Source: DATBVX01 sp963724625 (GTDB taxonomy: Bacteria > Pseudomonadota > Gammaproteobacteria > Steroidobacterales > Steroidobacteraceae). From it: a stretch of DNA of 18,674 nucleotides. Below, piece after piece: positions 8,316 through 16,900 of the stretch (positions are counted from its first letter, which is position 1; the number at the start of each line of letters is the position of its first letter). A program made the translations under genes and the position numbers. The notes under the pieces are model-generated. The model had not been told where the DNA came from. It saw nothing but the letters and a program-made list of their open reading frames with translations, and searched no databases. The stretch lies in contig CAVRVO010000011.1 of assembly GCA_963724625.1 (NCBI GenBank), forward strand, positions 1 to 18,674, given 5' to 3'.

Positions 8316-9707
8316 CAGTTCGTTGAAATTATCGATGATTTGAGTGCGGGCATTGGATCACGACGACATTTTCGAGATGAGAGAGGAAGCCTTGCGAGGT
8401 TTCTCGCGGTTTGCGGCTCCGCTGTTGCGTTTTGCGCCGCTATTTGCACCCGAACCGCCAATGCGGACGCACCTTTCCCGTCTATCCGCTCCCCATGGTC
8501 GCCTGCACCGTGAAGAGTTTGGGCAACCGGCGCAAATTGACCGCCAGCATGGACAGGGTGAATACGTCGCTGACTTTCGGCAGGCCACGCAGCTTCACCT
8601 GACGGATCGTTGCCCCATGCTGCTTGCCATCGCCGAACAAGGTCTCGATCAGCTTGCGGATCACTTGACTGACCTGATAGCCCTCGTGCCGCGTGGTCCG
8701 AGCATCGATCCGACTCTCCCGCTTGGCGCGTTTACCGGTCTTGGTGTCGTACTCATAGGTGTTCTGCGCCACATGCGGGGTGACGTTGAGCTCGCGGCAG
8801 GCGCTGACAAAGTCCTCGCTGTCGTAGTGCTTGTCTGCCCCCACCGTCTTGCGCTGCTCGCCGGCAAGACGGGCCAGCATCTCGAGGGCTGCCGTGCGCT
8901 CCGCCGTGCCGGTGGCCAGCGTCAGTCGCGTGTCAATGGCCAGCTTGCTGCGGTTGTCCATCAGCACATGGCCCATGAAGGACGGCAGGGCCTCGGCTTT
9001 CTTCGACTTGGTGAACAGCCGCGAATCCGGATCGGTGGTGCTGGCGTGGGTATCGTTGCTGCGTTTCTGGCGCTTGAAATCCACCTCCGGGTTGCTCTTG
9101 CTGCCCGTCTGGCCCGGTGGCGGACCATCCTTCGGCACGAAGCTCTTGAGCGAGGCCCAGGCGCGGATCAGCGTACCGTCCACGCTGAAATGCTCCGACG
9201 AGAGCAGCTTGCCTGCTTCGGCCTGGTCCATCACGCATCCGAACAACGTCCTGATCGCGTCGTGAGCGATCAGCCGGTCACGATTCTGCGTATAGGTGCT
9301 GTGATCCCACGCCGCGTCTTCCATGCCCAGCCCCACGAACCAGCGGAACAGCATGTTGTAACCCAATTGCTCACACAACAGCCGTTCGCTTCGGATCCCG
9401 TACAGCGCTTGCAGCACCAAACCGCGCAGCAGCCATTCCGGCGGCACCGAATACCGACCGCGCTCTTCGTACATCGCCTCAAACAGTCGGTCCATGTCGC
9501 GAAGCGCCGTATTGAGGATCTCTCGAATCGCGATCAGCGGGTGCTCCGGTGGCACGTAATCCGCAGTCTTCCTCACGATGAACAAACCTTCCTGGGTTAC
9601 GTCCGCTCCACGCATTGCGCTCACCGCCTCGGCCCTATGCAACGCACTACTCAACGCACTTCCCTTCGATTCCGTAGACAGGATCAGGGGACAAATTCAA
9701 CAAACTG
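8316..9707 (-). mobile_element. Complete IS5-family insertion sequence
   Basis: The element is 1392 bp with imperfect terminal inverted repeats. The left end reads CAGTTCGTTGAAATT and the right end, reverse complemented, reads CAGTTTGTTGAATTT. It is flanked on both sides by CTAA (8312-8315 and 9708-9711). This fits the 4-bp YTAR target duplication known for the IS5 subgroup. It carries one transposase gene on the minus strand. The short target duplication is intact, so the insertion may be fairly recent, although the ends differ from each other at a few positions. Confidence 0.85.
8482..9615 (-). CDS. IS5-family DDE transposase
   Basis: This protein has 377 residues from ATG 9615; the frame extends 13 codons further to a TTG, but MRGADVTQEGLF is the usual start of this group. 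The N-terminal half (LLRGLVLQALYGIRSERLLCEQ, then YNMLFRWFVGL) is the DUF772-type domain. The catalytic triad is visible: D146 in SVDGTLIRAW, D261 in GADKHYDSEDF and E324 in LIETLFGDGKQHG. No frameshift or stop interrupts it, so it is probably functional. It cuts and joins the ends of the surrounding element. A 455-residue frame on the opposite strand is only its shadow. Confidence 0.95.
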   Translation of the reverse strand: MRGADVTQEGLFIVRKTADYVPPEHPLIAIREILNTALRDMDRLFEAMYEERGRYSVPPEWLLRGLVLQALYGIRSERLLCEQLGYNMLFRWFVGLGMEDAAWDHSTYTQNRDRLIAHDAIRTLFGCVMDQAEAGKLLSSEHFSVDGTLIRAWASLKSFVPKDGPPPGQTGSKSNPEVDFKRQKRSNDTHASTTDPDSRLFTKSKKAEALPSFMGHVLMDNRSKLAIDTRLTLATGTAERTAALEMLARLAGEQRKTVGADKHYDSEDFVSACRELNVTPHVAQNTYEYDTKTGKRAKRESRIDARTTRHEGYQVSQVIRKLIETLFGDGKQHGATIRQVKLRGLPKVSDVFTLSMLAVNLRRLPKLFTVQATMGSG

Positions 9708-9747
9708 CTAATCCTCAATTCGTTCGATAGCTGCCGTTCGCGGGCCG

Positions 9748-9778
9748 CCGCTTCTCGCTCACTGGCGAGCGAAAGCGG
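9748..9778 (-). terminator. Hairpin after the solute-binding protein gene
   Basis: Outer arms CCGCTT / AAGCGG and inner arms CTCGC / GCGAG pair around a 6-base loop, with a 3-base bulge on one side. The hairpin begins 8 bases after the stop of the minus-strand gene, where a terminator would be expected. No T-run follows on that strand, so it could instead be a 3'-end stabilising structure or part of the intergenic repeats. Confidence 0.4.
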
Positions 9779-9786
9779 AATAGACT

Positions 9787-10530
9787 CTAAAGGCCATATT
9801 TAGCTTTAATTTTGGCGATGGTTCCGTCTGCGGTCAGCTTCTTGAGGGAGGCGTTGGCCCTATCGTAGTTCTCGGATGCGGTCTTTGGAAACGCGGCCAT
9901 AATTGGACGTGACAGGGCCGGCTGGTAGGATCCCACCACCTGAAGATCGGGCAGTTTTCCTTGCTTGAGTAAGTATCCCGCAATGATGCCCGAAAACATG
10001 GCGGCATTGGCCTCTCCCGAAGAGACCGCATTCAAAACGTCAGGGATTGTGTTGACCTCTTTGACATTGGTGATGCCATTTTTTTTGAGGTAGTCGGCAT
10101 AAGGGCTAGCCTTGAGCGTGGCAAAGTTCAAGCTCTTGATGTCATCCAGTCCGCGATACATCCGGGTGTCGGTCTTCGGGACCACCAATGCTTCGGCCGA
10201 GGGAAGGATCGTATCGGTAAGAAGGTATTTGGACTCTGTGGCAGACGTTCGCGAGACAGCCCAGCCTACAACGTCCACCTTACCCTCGTCCAATGCCGCG
10301 AGGAGCGTCGAGGGGTTATCCATAAAGACATACGTGACGCGCAAGCCGGAGTCCTTCGCAATGGCGTCCCAGATATCGATATCCCGACCACCCAGCTGGT
10401 TGTTGTTGCGGATAACGCCCGGTTCAGCGTCCATAAGACCTACCCGCAAGGCCTGTTGCGCACTCGCTGTTCCAACCGCTACCAGAATTGCCGCAACGAT
10501 TAACGCCACGAACTTTGAAAGCCGTATCAT
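9787..10530 (-). CDS. ABC-type substrate-binding protein, family 3 (amino-acid type)
   Basis: The protein has 247 residues from ATG 10530; an in-frame start at 10617 would add 29 charged residues before the signal peptide and is unlikely. Residues 1-24 (MIRLSKFVALIVAAILVAVGTASA) are a signal peptide with cleavage after ASA. The mature part starts LRVGLMDAEPGVIRN and has the family-3 pattern: a DIDIWDAIAKDSGLRVTYVF segment, then LDEGKVDVVGWAVSRTSATES, and a C-terminal LTADGTIAKIKAKYG. Proteins of this type bind polar amino acids or related small ligands in the periplasm and pass them to an ABC permease. No permease or ATPase gene is adjacent, so it is an orphan here, and the ligand cannot be predicted. 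Confidence 0.92.
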   Translation of the reverse strand: MIRLSKFVALIVAAILVAVGTASAQQALRVGLMDAEPGVIRNNNQLGGRDIDIWDAIAKDSGLRVTYVFMDNPSTLLAALDEGKVDVVGWAVSRTSATESKYLLTDTILPSAEALVVPKTDTRMYRGLDDIKSLNFATLKASPYADYLKKNGITNVKEVNTIPDVLNAVSSGEANAAMFSGIIAGYLLKQGKLPDLQVVGSYQPALSRPIMAAFPKTASENYDRANASLKKLTADGTIAKIKAKYGL

Positions 10531-10729
10531 GATGGCCCCCAGAAGTAGAGATTCTTTCGCCGTGAGTTCTTTGCGTCTGGAAAAGGGATTGGGTCGGGCA
10601 TTTGGTTGCGGTCGCACGCCGCGCTAGGCAAATTCAACTCCCTTTAATTTACCACTAACCCGCTGAATGACTGGTTCGGAGCAGATCGACCGTCTCAATC
10701 GGGTCCTCCACAGCCGCCCGCTCTGCCGA
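10531..10729. other. Gap upstream of two divergent solute-binding genes
   Basis: This region separates the family-3 binding protein (minus) from the truncated PF04392-type gene (plus). No signal-peptide coding sequence for the latter is visible; instead the region holds GACTGGTTCGGAGCAGATCG, which resembles the degenerate intergenic repeats. The start and export signal of the PF04392-type gene therefore appear to be lost. Confidence 0.4.
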
Positions 10730-10833
10730 GTCGACGCTTTCCGCGCGGGCCTGCGTGACCATGGCTATATCGAAGGCAAGAACATCGCAATTGAAATTCG
10801 ATCAGCCGACGGAACTTATGATCGGCTGCCCTA

Positions 10834-11995
10834 GTGTACTGTCCCGTTAATTAATGGCATATATTTTGCATCGTATTTCGGTATCTTTCATGCTGGAGAT
10901 ACCGCCATGCCGATGGGTCGACCCAAGACGGAACTGAACTTGAGCACTGATGAGCTTCAGCAACTGCAATCGATCGCGCGTTCGCGCTCGATGCCAGCGG
11001 CGTTGACCTTGCGCGCGAAGTTGGTGCTGGCGTGCGCGGAGGGTGTGGCCAATAGTGTGGTGGCCGAGCGACATGGGGTGACGCCAGCGACGGTCGGCAA
11101 ATGGCGGCGGCGCTTCGTGGAGCGGCGGATTACGGGACTGCATGACGAATTGCGTCCGGGTCAGCCGCGGACGGTCGATGACGAGCGCCTGGCAATGTTG
11201 ATCAATACCACGTTGCATCAGCCGCCGCGTGATGGCTCGACGCACTGGACGATTCGTGGTGTCGCCGCGGAAACCGGTATCTCGAAGACCAGTGTGCATC
11301 GCTACCTGCAACTGTTCGGCGTGGCGCCCCACCGCAGCGAAAGTTTCAAGCTGTCGACCGATCCGTTCTTCATCGAGAAGTTGCGCGATGTGGTCGGGCT
11401 CTACCTGAACCCACCGGACAATGCCTTGGTCCTGTGCGTTGATGAGAAGAGCCAAGTGCAAGCGTTGGAGCGCACCCAGCCGCTGCTGCCGCTGGGCTTC
11501 GGCTATGTCGAGGGCGTGACCCATGACTACAAGCGGCACGGGACGACCACGCTGTTCGCGGCTTTGGACGTGCTGACCGGCCAGGTGCTGGCGCAATGCA
11601 AACCACGGCATCGTCACCAGGAGTTTCTCAGCTTCTTGCGCGCGATCGAAGCAGCGGTGCCCACCGATCTCGACATCCACCTGATCGTGGACAACTACTC
11701 CACCCACAAGCATCCGAAGGTCAAGGCATGGCTGGCCGCCCGCCCGCGCTGGCATCTGCATTTCGTGCCAACGTACAGCTCGTGGCTGAATCTGGTCGAG
11801 CGCTTCTTTGCGCTGATCACCGGGCGCGCCATCCGCCGCGGCTCGTTCCGCTCGGTGCGCGAATTGATTCAACGTATCGATCATTTCGTCGCCAACCACA
11901 ATACCGATTGCAAACCTTTCGTTTGGACCGCCACCGCTGATTCAATCCTTGCCAAACTGCAAAGACTTAGCATGCGAATCAGCGGGACAGCACAC
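10834..11995 (+). mobile_element. Complete IS630-family insertion sequence
   Basis: The 1162-bp element has terminal inverted repeats that read GTGTACTGTCCCGTTAATT at the left and GTGTGCTGTCCCGCTGATT at the right after reverse complementing, differing at three positions. A TA dinucleotide flanks both sides (10832-10833 and 11996-11997), as expected for IS630/mariner-type insertion. It carries one intact transposase gene and disrupts a PF04392-type binding protein gene. Confidence 0.92.
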
Positions 11996-11998
11996 TAG
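10907..11998 (+). CDS. IS630-family DDE transposase
   Basis: The protein has 363 residues from ATG 10907, preceded by TGGAGAT. The N-terminus carries two helix-turn-helix-like segments (SVVAERHGVTPATVGKWRRRF near 50-70 and RGVAAETGISKTSVHRYLQ near 117-135). The catalytic acids are D179 in CVDEKSQ, D262 in IVDNYSTHKH and E298 in SSWLNLVERFF, with the spacing usual for IS630. The stop codon TAG (11996-11998) is made from the duplicated TA plus one host base, so the C-terminus depends on the insertion site. The gene is uninterrupted and probably functional. Confidence 0.96.
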   Translation: MPMGRPKTELNLSTDELQQLQSIARSRSMPAALTLRAKLVLACAEGVANSVVAERHGVTPATVGKWRRRFVERRITGLHDELRPGQPRTVDDERLAMLINTTLHQPPRDGSTHWTIRGVAAETGISKTSVHRYLQLFGVAPHRSESFKLSTDPFFIEKLRDVVGLYLNPPDNALVLCVDEKSQVQALERTQPLLPLGFGYVEGVTHDYKRHGTTTLFAALDVLTGQVLAQCKPRHRHQEFLSFLRAIEAAVPTDLDIHLIVDNYSTHKHPKVKAWLAARPRWHLHFVPTYSSWLNLVERFFALITGRAIRRGSFRSVRELIQRIDHFVANHNTDCKPFVWTATADSILAKLQRLSMRISGTAH

Positions 11999-12736
11999 TT
12001 GGCAGTGGAACTTACTAGGCTCAAGGTCGACGTCATCGTGGCCGTTGGAACAAAAGCAGTGTTGGCGGCCATGCACGCCACCACGACGATTCCTATTGTT
12101 GATCCAGTCATGTCGGACCCGGTTGCACTTGGCGTTAGTAACAGTCTCGCGCGGCCGGGAGGGAACGTCACCGGATCCGCCGGGTTCGGGCCGGAAGCCT
12201 ATGCCAAACGGCTGCAGTTCCTTAAGGAAGCAGTCCCACGTATTACGCGGGTCGGAGTGCTCGTCAACCCAGCAAACACAGCGAGCGCGATGCAAGTCCA
12301 AGCGATGCGTACTGCTGCAAGCGCACTGAAATTGGAACTGCAGATTCTCGAGTTAAGGGCCGCCAGCGAGTTCGAGAGTGCCTTTGCAGCGATGGCGCGA
12401 GGGCGCATCGAGGGGATCATGGTGGCGACGGACACGCTCTTTCGGGCCAACTACAACGAGATTGCAGACCTTGCCGGAAAGCAAAAGCTTCCCTCGACGG
12501 GGACGAAGGAGTTTGCGGCGGCGGGCGGTCTTATCGGTTACGGGGTCGATGACGCCGCGATGTATCGTCACGCGGCATACTTTGTGGACAGGATCCTCAA
12601 AGGCGCGAAACCCGATGAGCTGCCCATCGAGCAGGCGACCAAGCTACAGCTCGTACTGAATCTTAAAACGGCAAAGGCGCTCGGCATCGCGATCCCACAA
12701 TCGTTGCTCGTGCGCGCTGACGATGTCATTCGGTGA

Positions 12737-13257
12737 GTTGGCGGCTCAAAGCCTCGGCGTCAGTTGATCCAACTCCTCAATTCAAGGTCATCGTCAGCAC
12801 CTGGCCGCTCAACGAAGCCCGCCAATGTCCGCTTCTCTAGCGTACGACCGGCCGCAATGGGTGGTTGTGCGAGTTTGCCAATATGCCGAGCTCGGCCAGG
12901 TGCGGTCGTAGCGCACCGCGCCCCATAGCGGACGGTTGACCGGTGCAGCACAACGCCCGGCGACGAGGGGCGCCGCTTGGAGGCGTAGTATGACCGGATC
13001 TGCAATTACCTATGGGTTGATTCGAGGATGCCGCAATCTTTGCTCTAATTGAAGGATTGGCAAAGCAGCGAGCGAAAACCACCATCCGATCCGAGCACCA
13101 GATGGACAGCGACAACTCCGGCAACGACGGCGAAGTAGATGTCGTTGGTTTCATTTTCGGCCCGCGGGTCCACCTTTCTTGCACATTCTGTGCCCCCGTC
13201 AAACAGAGCAGCTCCCTCTGGGGATCTGCACTTTCACAAACCCAACGGAGACCCATC
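12737..13257. other. 521-base intergenic region
   Basis: No supported gene. Part of it (about 12855-12940) contains repeat-like motifs such as GTGCGGTCGTAGCGCACCG and ATAGCGGACGGTTGAC. An open frame from 13057 joins the next gene, but its first 67 codons lack protein-like character and precede the real signal peptide, so I do not include them. The promoter of the 13258 gene should lie in the last part of this gap. Confidence 0.4.
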
Positions 13258-13800
13258 ATGCAAACAGCCCGACTCAGAGTCCGAATTATTCATTCAGCGA
13301 TCGGTTGCGCTGCGGCGCTCATGGTGTGCGGCGCACCGAGCGCATGGGCACAGGAGAAACAGAAAATCTCCTACAAAGTGACTGCCGAAAACTCCAAATA
13401 TACGCAACGAAACACTATCGATGTGGGTGACGAACCGGGCCATCAATTGACGCTGTTCGAAATTCACCGCACGTTTCCGAGCAATGCGCCCGTAATTAAT
13501 GGCGTCAAGCTCAAGGAGACGTGGACCCGTGGCTACGCCGACTACATCAACAGCAACGGCCTTAGCACCAACTACACCCTCTATGTGCTCGAAAACGGCG
13601 ACAAGTTCTACAGCCATTCGAGCACGATGGGTCAGGCCGATGCGGCGGGCAAACGCACCACCATAGCCGTCGGACAAGTCGGGGGTGGCACCGGAAAATT
13701 CGCCGCCATGAAGGGGTTGGTGCGGTCAATGGGCGCGTCCGACGGCAAAGCGGGCTTCAACGAGACGCAAACGGAAATTGAGTACTGGATTGCCAAGTAG
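13258..13800 (+). CDS. Small secreted protein, allene-oxide-cyclase-barrel-like
   Basis: The protein has 180 residues. I chose ATG 13258 because it is preceded by ACGGAGA and begins a clear signal peptide (RVRIIHSAIGCAAALMVCG..., cleavage after AWA near residue 31). The mature part is beta-rich: NTIDVGDEPGHQLTLFEIHRTF, KLKETWTRGYADY, YTLYVLENGDKFYSH, and GQVGGGTGKFAAMKGLVRS, ending NETQTEIEYWIAK. This layout resembles secreted proteins of soil proteobacteria assigned to the allene oxide cyclase barrel-like fold. The assignment is from memory of the sequence pattern and not from a search. An enzymatic role is not established for the bacterial members. It stands alone with no operon partner. 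Confidence 0.85.
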   Translation: MQTARLRVRIIHSAIGCAAALMVCGAPSAWAQEKQKISYKVTAENSKYTQRNTIDVGDEPGHQLTLFEIHRTFPSNAPVINGVKLKETWTRGYADYINSNGLSTNYTLYVLENGDKFYSHSSTMGQADAAGKRTTIAVGQVGGGTGKFAAMKGLVRSMGASDGKAGFNETQTEIEYWIAK

Positions 13801-14238
13801 CCCCGCGAGGGTTTGTGGTGGTTCGGGGTCTGGCGTCGGCTTGATTTGGCATATATCGAAGACTCCGGACCCACGGCGGGCTGAAACAGGGCGGCACGGG
13901 TGGACGACCTGATTCGGGAATCTGGCGGCGAGTCACCGCTCGTAGTCGTTCAGCGAAATCCGCGAGCGTCTGCTGTTTAAGAGCACGACAGGCAGCAACG
14001 GGTCGTACTGGGACCGTCGACGATAAGACTGAGTCGGCCAACAAGGCCGCACAGCGAAGTTACCGACGGCGGTCGCTCGACGGCGCTATCGACACGGGCG
14101 CTCACGCCGGGCGCGACGCGCGGTACGAGACGTGCGCGTTTCGACACCCTTGTCCGTCGTGCGAAGGGCTCGGTGCGTCGAAAGGCCACCACTCGCCTGT
14201 AGGGCGCGTTTCCCGACCAGCGTTCGCGCTGTCCTGTC
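13801..14238. other. 438-base convergent intergenic region with repeat motifs
   Basis: This lies between the secreted protein (plus) and the decayed fragment (minus). Around 13985-14060 it contains AACGGGTCGTA (13997-14007, shared with 4164-4174) and GAGTCGGCCAACAAGGCCGC, features of the dispersed intergenic repeats. No supported gene or clear terminator. Confidence 0.4.
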
Positions 14239-14541
14239 CTAGATCAGCGAAGCGGGGTCGGCCTTGGGATGCAGTAGGAAGGAGGCTTCGGCCGTTTCGT
14301 GGTAGGTGGCGCCGAAACCGGCCAGAATTTTCTTGGACTCGGCGTCGGCCTCGCCCCAGCACTTGCACGTTATCTTGTCGCACGCTCCAATAAGTGTCGC
14401 GAGCGGCCCCTTGCCCTTCAGTCATGCGTGCTTGAGTCGTTGCTGCTACGTACCCGGGTAGCCACGCTCATGCAAAAGACGTACCTCGTTGGCGAAGTGT
14501 GCCTTGGCCGTGTCCAGCAGGCGCTGCTGCTCTTGCGCACG
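14239..14541 (-). pseudogene. Decayed coding fragment, family not recognised
   Basis: One minus-strand frame reads as protein-like sequence with strongly GC-rich third positions: QRLLDTAKAHFANEVRLLHERGYPG, then TAG at 14446-14448 and TGA at 14422-14424, then GKGPLATLIGACDKITCKCWGEADAESKKILAGF and a C-terminus HPKADPASLI ending at TAG 14239. No start codon with a plausible ribosome site was seen. It lies about 75 bases downstream of the GMC oxidoreductase and on the same strand, so it may be a lost operon member or the 3' end of an unrelated gene. The CxxxxCxC cluster is not a c-type haem site. Identity unknown. Confidence 0.4.
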
Positions 14542-14614
14542 TCATTCAGTGATCGGGCGTTCTGGGATTGTTCGCGTCCTTCGCCGCACGCGCCACGTTC
14601 ACCGCGCTTGCGCC

Positions 14615-16185
14615 TCAGATGGAGCGCTTGGACAGCTGGTTGGCCAGGTAGCCGGCCTGCCTGATCGCGAGCGTCACGATTGTGAGCGTCGGGTTCTCGG
14701 CGCCCCCGGTCGTGAACTGGCTCCCATCCGAGATGAACAGGTTCGGAACGTCGTGCGTCTGTCCCCACTTGTTGCATACGCCGTCGCGCGGGTTCGCGCT
14801 CATGCGACAGGTGCCGAGATTGTGCGTGGACGGATAGGGTGGGGTACGGAATGTCTTTACGGCTCCCGCCGCCTGATACACCTTTTCCCCGGCAGCGTAC
14901 GCGTGGTTGCGCATCGCGACGTCGTTCTCGTGGTCGTCGAAATGGACATTCGGGACAGCCAGGCCGTACTGGTCCTTCTCGGCGGAATTGAGCGTGACCC
15001 GATTCGTCGGGCGAGGCATGTCCTCGCCGACCAGCCACATGCCCGCCATGCGCGTGTAGTTGTCCAGGAAATATGTGAAGTCCGGACCCCAAGCACCGGG
15101 GTCGAGGAACGCCGCCATGAACGGAACACCGAGCGACAGCGTTTCCATTTCGTAGCCCCCGACGAAGCCGCGTTTCGGGTTGTTAGGCGCCTCGTCGGTA
15201 ATGATGCCGGCCATCGTCGTGCCGCGGTACATGTTCACCGGTTCGTTGAACACTGCGTACACTGAGCCCGTCATGTGTCGCATGTAGTTTCTACCGACCT
15301 GGCCGGAGCTATTCGCCAGCCCGTCAGGGTACTTGGGGGAAGCAGAGAGCAACAGCAGCCGCGGAGTCTCGATCGAGTTGCCGGCGACGCAAACTACGCG
15401 CGCCTTCTGCCGTTGATCCTTGCCGTCGGCATCTCGGTAGACGACTCCGGTGACCTTGCCGGCATCGTTGTGCTCGATCTTGAGGGCATGCGCCTGTGGG
15501 CGAAGGTCAAGCTTGCCGGTTTTTTCGGCGGCGGGAATCTCGGTGTAGAGCGTCGACCACTTGGCCCCTGATTTGCAGCCCTGAAAGCAGAATCCGATCT
15601 GCAGGCAGGAGCCGCGGTCCTTGCGCGGCCGGCTGTTGATCGCCATGTGGCCGGTGTTGCAGTCCTTGTAGCCCACTTTTTTCGCGCCGGCGTACATGAC
15701 TTTGAAGTTGTTGTTGCCGGGCAGGCCGGGAATGTCGTGGGTGCGCGTCACGCCCATCTTGTCTTCGGCCTTCGCGTAGAACGGCTCTAGCTCCTTCAGT
15801 GTGAGCGGCCAGTCGAGCAAGCGACGCTCCCTTGATGTCGCCGTAGACTGTGCGCGCGCGGAATTCGGGCTCGTGCAGGCGTAGCGACGCGCCCGCCCAG
15901 TGCGTCGTCGTGCCGCCGACCGTCTTGCAGATCCACGCCGGCAGGCCCGCGAAATCCTTCGCGACTCCGCCACGTTCCCGACGTGGTCCGCTTGTCCAGC
16001 CAAGCAAGCTGTCCGAACGATTTCCACTCGTCGTTGATGAAGGTTGCCGGGGATTCGCGCTTGCCGGCTTCGAGCAGCACCACCTTGACCCCTTTCTGGC
16101 ACAACTCGTTCGCGAGCGTGCCGCCGCCGGCGCCGGAGCCGATAACGACCACCACGGAATCGTCATTGAGTTCGAACTTTGCCAT
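14615..16185 (-). pseudogene. GMC-family FAD-dependent oxidoreductase, two frameshifts
   Basis: The gene begins at ATG 16185 after GAGAGGAACGGATC. Residues 12-21 (VVVIGSGAGG) are the FAD-binding Rossmann motif. The C-terminal signature includes STHNLGTCRM and ISDGSQFTTGGAENPTLTI, the GMC active-site region with its His and Asn. Two single-base insertions break it: an extra T (plus strand) near 15966, after SGTWR, and an extra C near 15818, after KGASL. Removing both yields an unbroken 522-residue protein. It belongs with the membrane dehydrogenases related to gluconate 2-dehydrogenase and sorbitol or fructose dehydrogenase large subunits, which oxidise sugars or polyols and pass electrons to the respiratory chain. 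No signal peptide is seen; export probably piggybacks on the Tat small subunit encoded 35 bases upstream. Confidence 0.88.
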
Positions 16186-16220
16186 GATCCGTTCCTCTCT
16201 CAGGTTCGTTGGGCCGGAAC

Positions 16221-16829
16221 TCAGGCCTTGTAGGGTGCGGGGCTCGCCGCCAGGGGCGGATCCGGCAGCCATTTGAGATCGTTGAACCCGCGGAGGATGT
16301 AGCCACCTTTGTCCCACGAGGGGCCGGGATACCCGAAGTAGGCAAACGCCATCTCGTTGTTGTAGAGCGAAGTGATGCACTGGCCGCGTACCGTGTTGAA
16401 GAACGGAGTGTCCTCGAGCGATTTCACCGCCTCGAGCTTCTTGGCGTCAGACGCCGTAACAAAACTGCCGCCGGCCGCCTTGTCGAGCGCTACGACGCCC
16501 TCGCCGAGCATCTGCGCAGTCTTCGGGTCCTTGCCCGCAGCCCCGTCGAGGTCCTTCGCGAGAAGCGCATAAACCGCGTCGGGTAATCCCTTGTGTGGGT
16601 ACAGCACTTTGCCCATCTGCAGGAGGGTATCGCCCTGGGCTGACGCAAGCGTCTTGAGTTCGAGCGCCCACACGCGGCTCGGCGCAAACGCTGAGAGGAT
16701 TGACGAGGCCGCAAGCGTTCCCGTCAGGATGCCGGCGCCCTTCAGGAACTCGCGCCGCGTCAGCTCAATCGACGGCTGCGCCGGACCATGCTCGCGGTCA
16801 GCCGACATCGTCTTCAGAATAATTTCCAT
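16221..16829 (-). CDS. Tat-exported small subunit, gluconate 2-dehydrogenase subunit 3-like
   Basis: The protein has 202 residues. The frame continues upstream into the VOC gene, but ATG 16829 has a strong GGAGGAG ribosome site 5 bases before it, so I start here. Residues 24-31 (TRREFLKG) plus the hydrophobic stretch GILTGTLAASSILSAFA form a twin-arginine signal. The mature part (LYPHKGLPDAVYALLAKDLDG, TPFFNTVRGQCITSLYNNEMAFAYFGYPGPSWDKGGYI, FNDLKWLPDPP) matches the gluconate 2-dehydrogenase subunit 3 family (PF13618). Such subunits partner with GMC flavoproteins and carry the complex across the membrane folded. The next gene, 35 bases on, is the GMC subunit. A cytochrome c subunit, often the third component, is not found. 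Confidence 0.9.
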   Translation of the reverse strand: MEIILKTMSADREHGPAQPSIELTRREFLKGAGILTGTLAASSILSAFAPSRVWALELKTLASAQGDTLLQMGKVLYPHKGLPDAVYALLAKDLDGAAGKDPKTAQMLGEGVVALDKAAGGSFVTASDAKKLEAVKSLEDTPFFNTVRGQCITSLYNNEMAFAYFGYPGPSWDKGGYILRGFNDLKWLPDPPLAASPAPYKA

Positions 16830-16900
16830 GTTCTCCTCCGATCGTGGAGCGTGGTGCGCCGCCCCTCGCGTTTGCCGCGCATTGCTCGCCACGCGCCTGG

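Larger units (their letters stand above)
10730..12736 (+). pseudogene. PF04392-type ABC substrate-binding protein, truncated and split by IS630
   Basis: Two segments belong to one protein. The first, about 10730-10831, encodes VDAFRAGLRDHGYIEGKN... ending YDRLP. The second, 11999-12736, encodes LAVELTRLKVDVIVAVGTKA, then TIPIV, SLARPGGNVTGSAGF and a complete C-terminus ending LVRADDVIR. These are hallmarks of the ABC transporter substrate-binding family PF04392 (TrpX-like). An IS630 element (10834-11995) separates them. The N-terminal signal peptide and start are missing. Rejoining the halves at the duplicated TA leaves an in-frame TAG between P and L, where relatives often have GAG or another sense codon. 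The gene was therefore probably already dead when the IS entered. The second half has no further lesion. Confidence 0.85.

Noticed and set aside
8344..9711. Long plus-strand open frame of 455 codons
   Set aside because: It is the antisense shadow of the IS5 transposase, whose DDE motifs prove the minus strand is coding.
10847..11899. Minus-strand open frame of 350 codons inside the IS630
   Set aside because: Shadow of the IS630 transposase; it has no recognisable domain.
13057..13257. N-terminal extension of the small secreted protein
   Set aside because: It would place 67 unrelated residues before a clear signal peptide; ATG 13258 has its own ribosome site.
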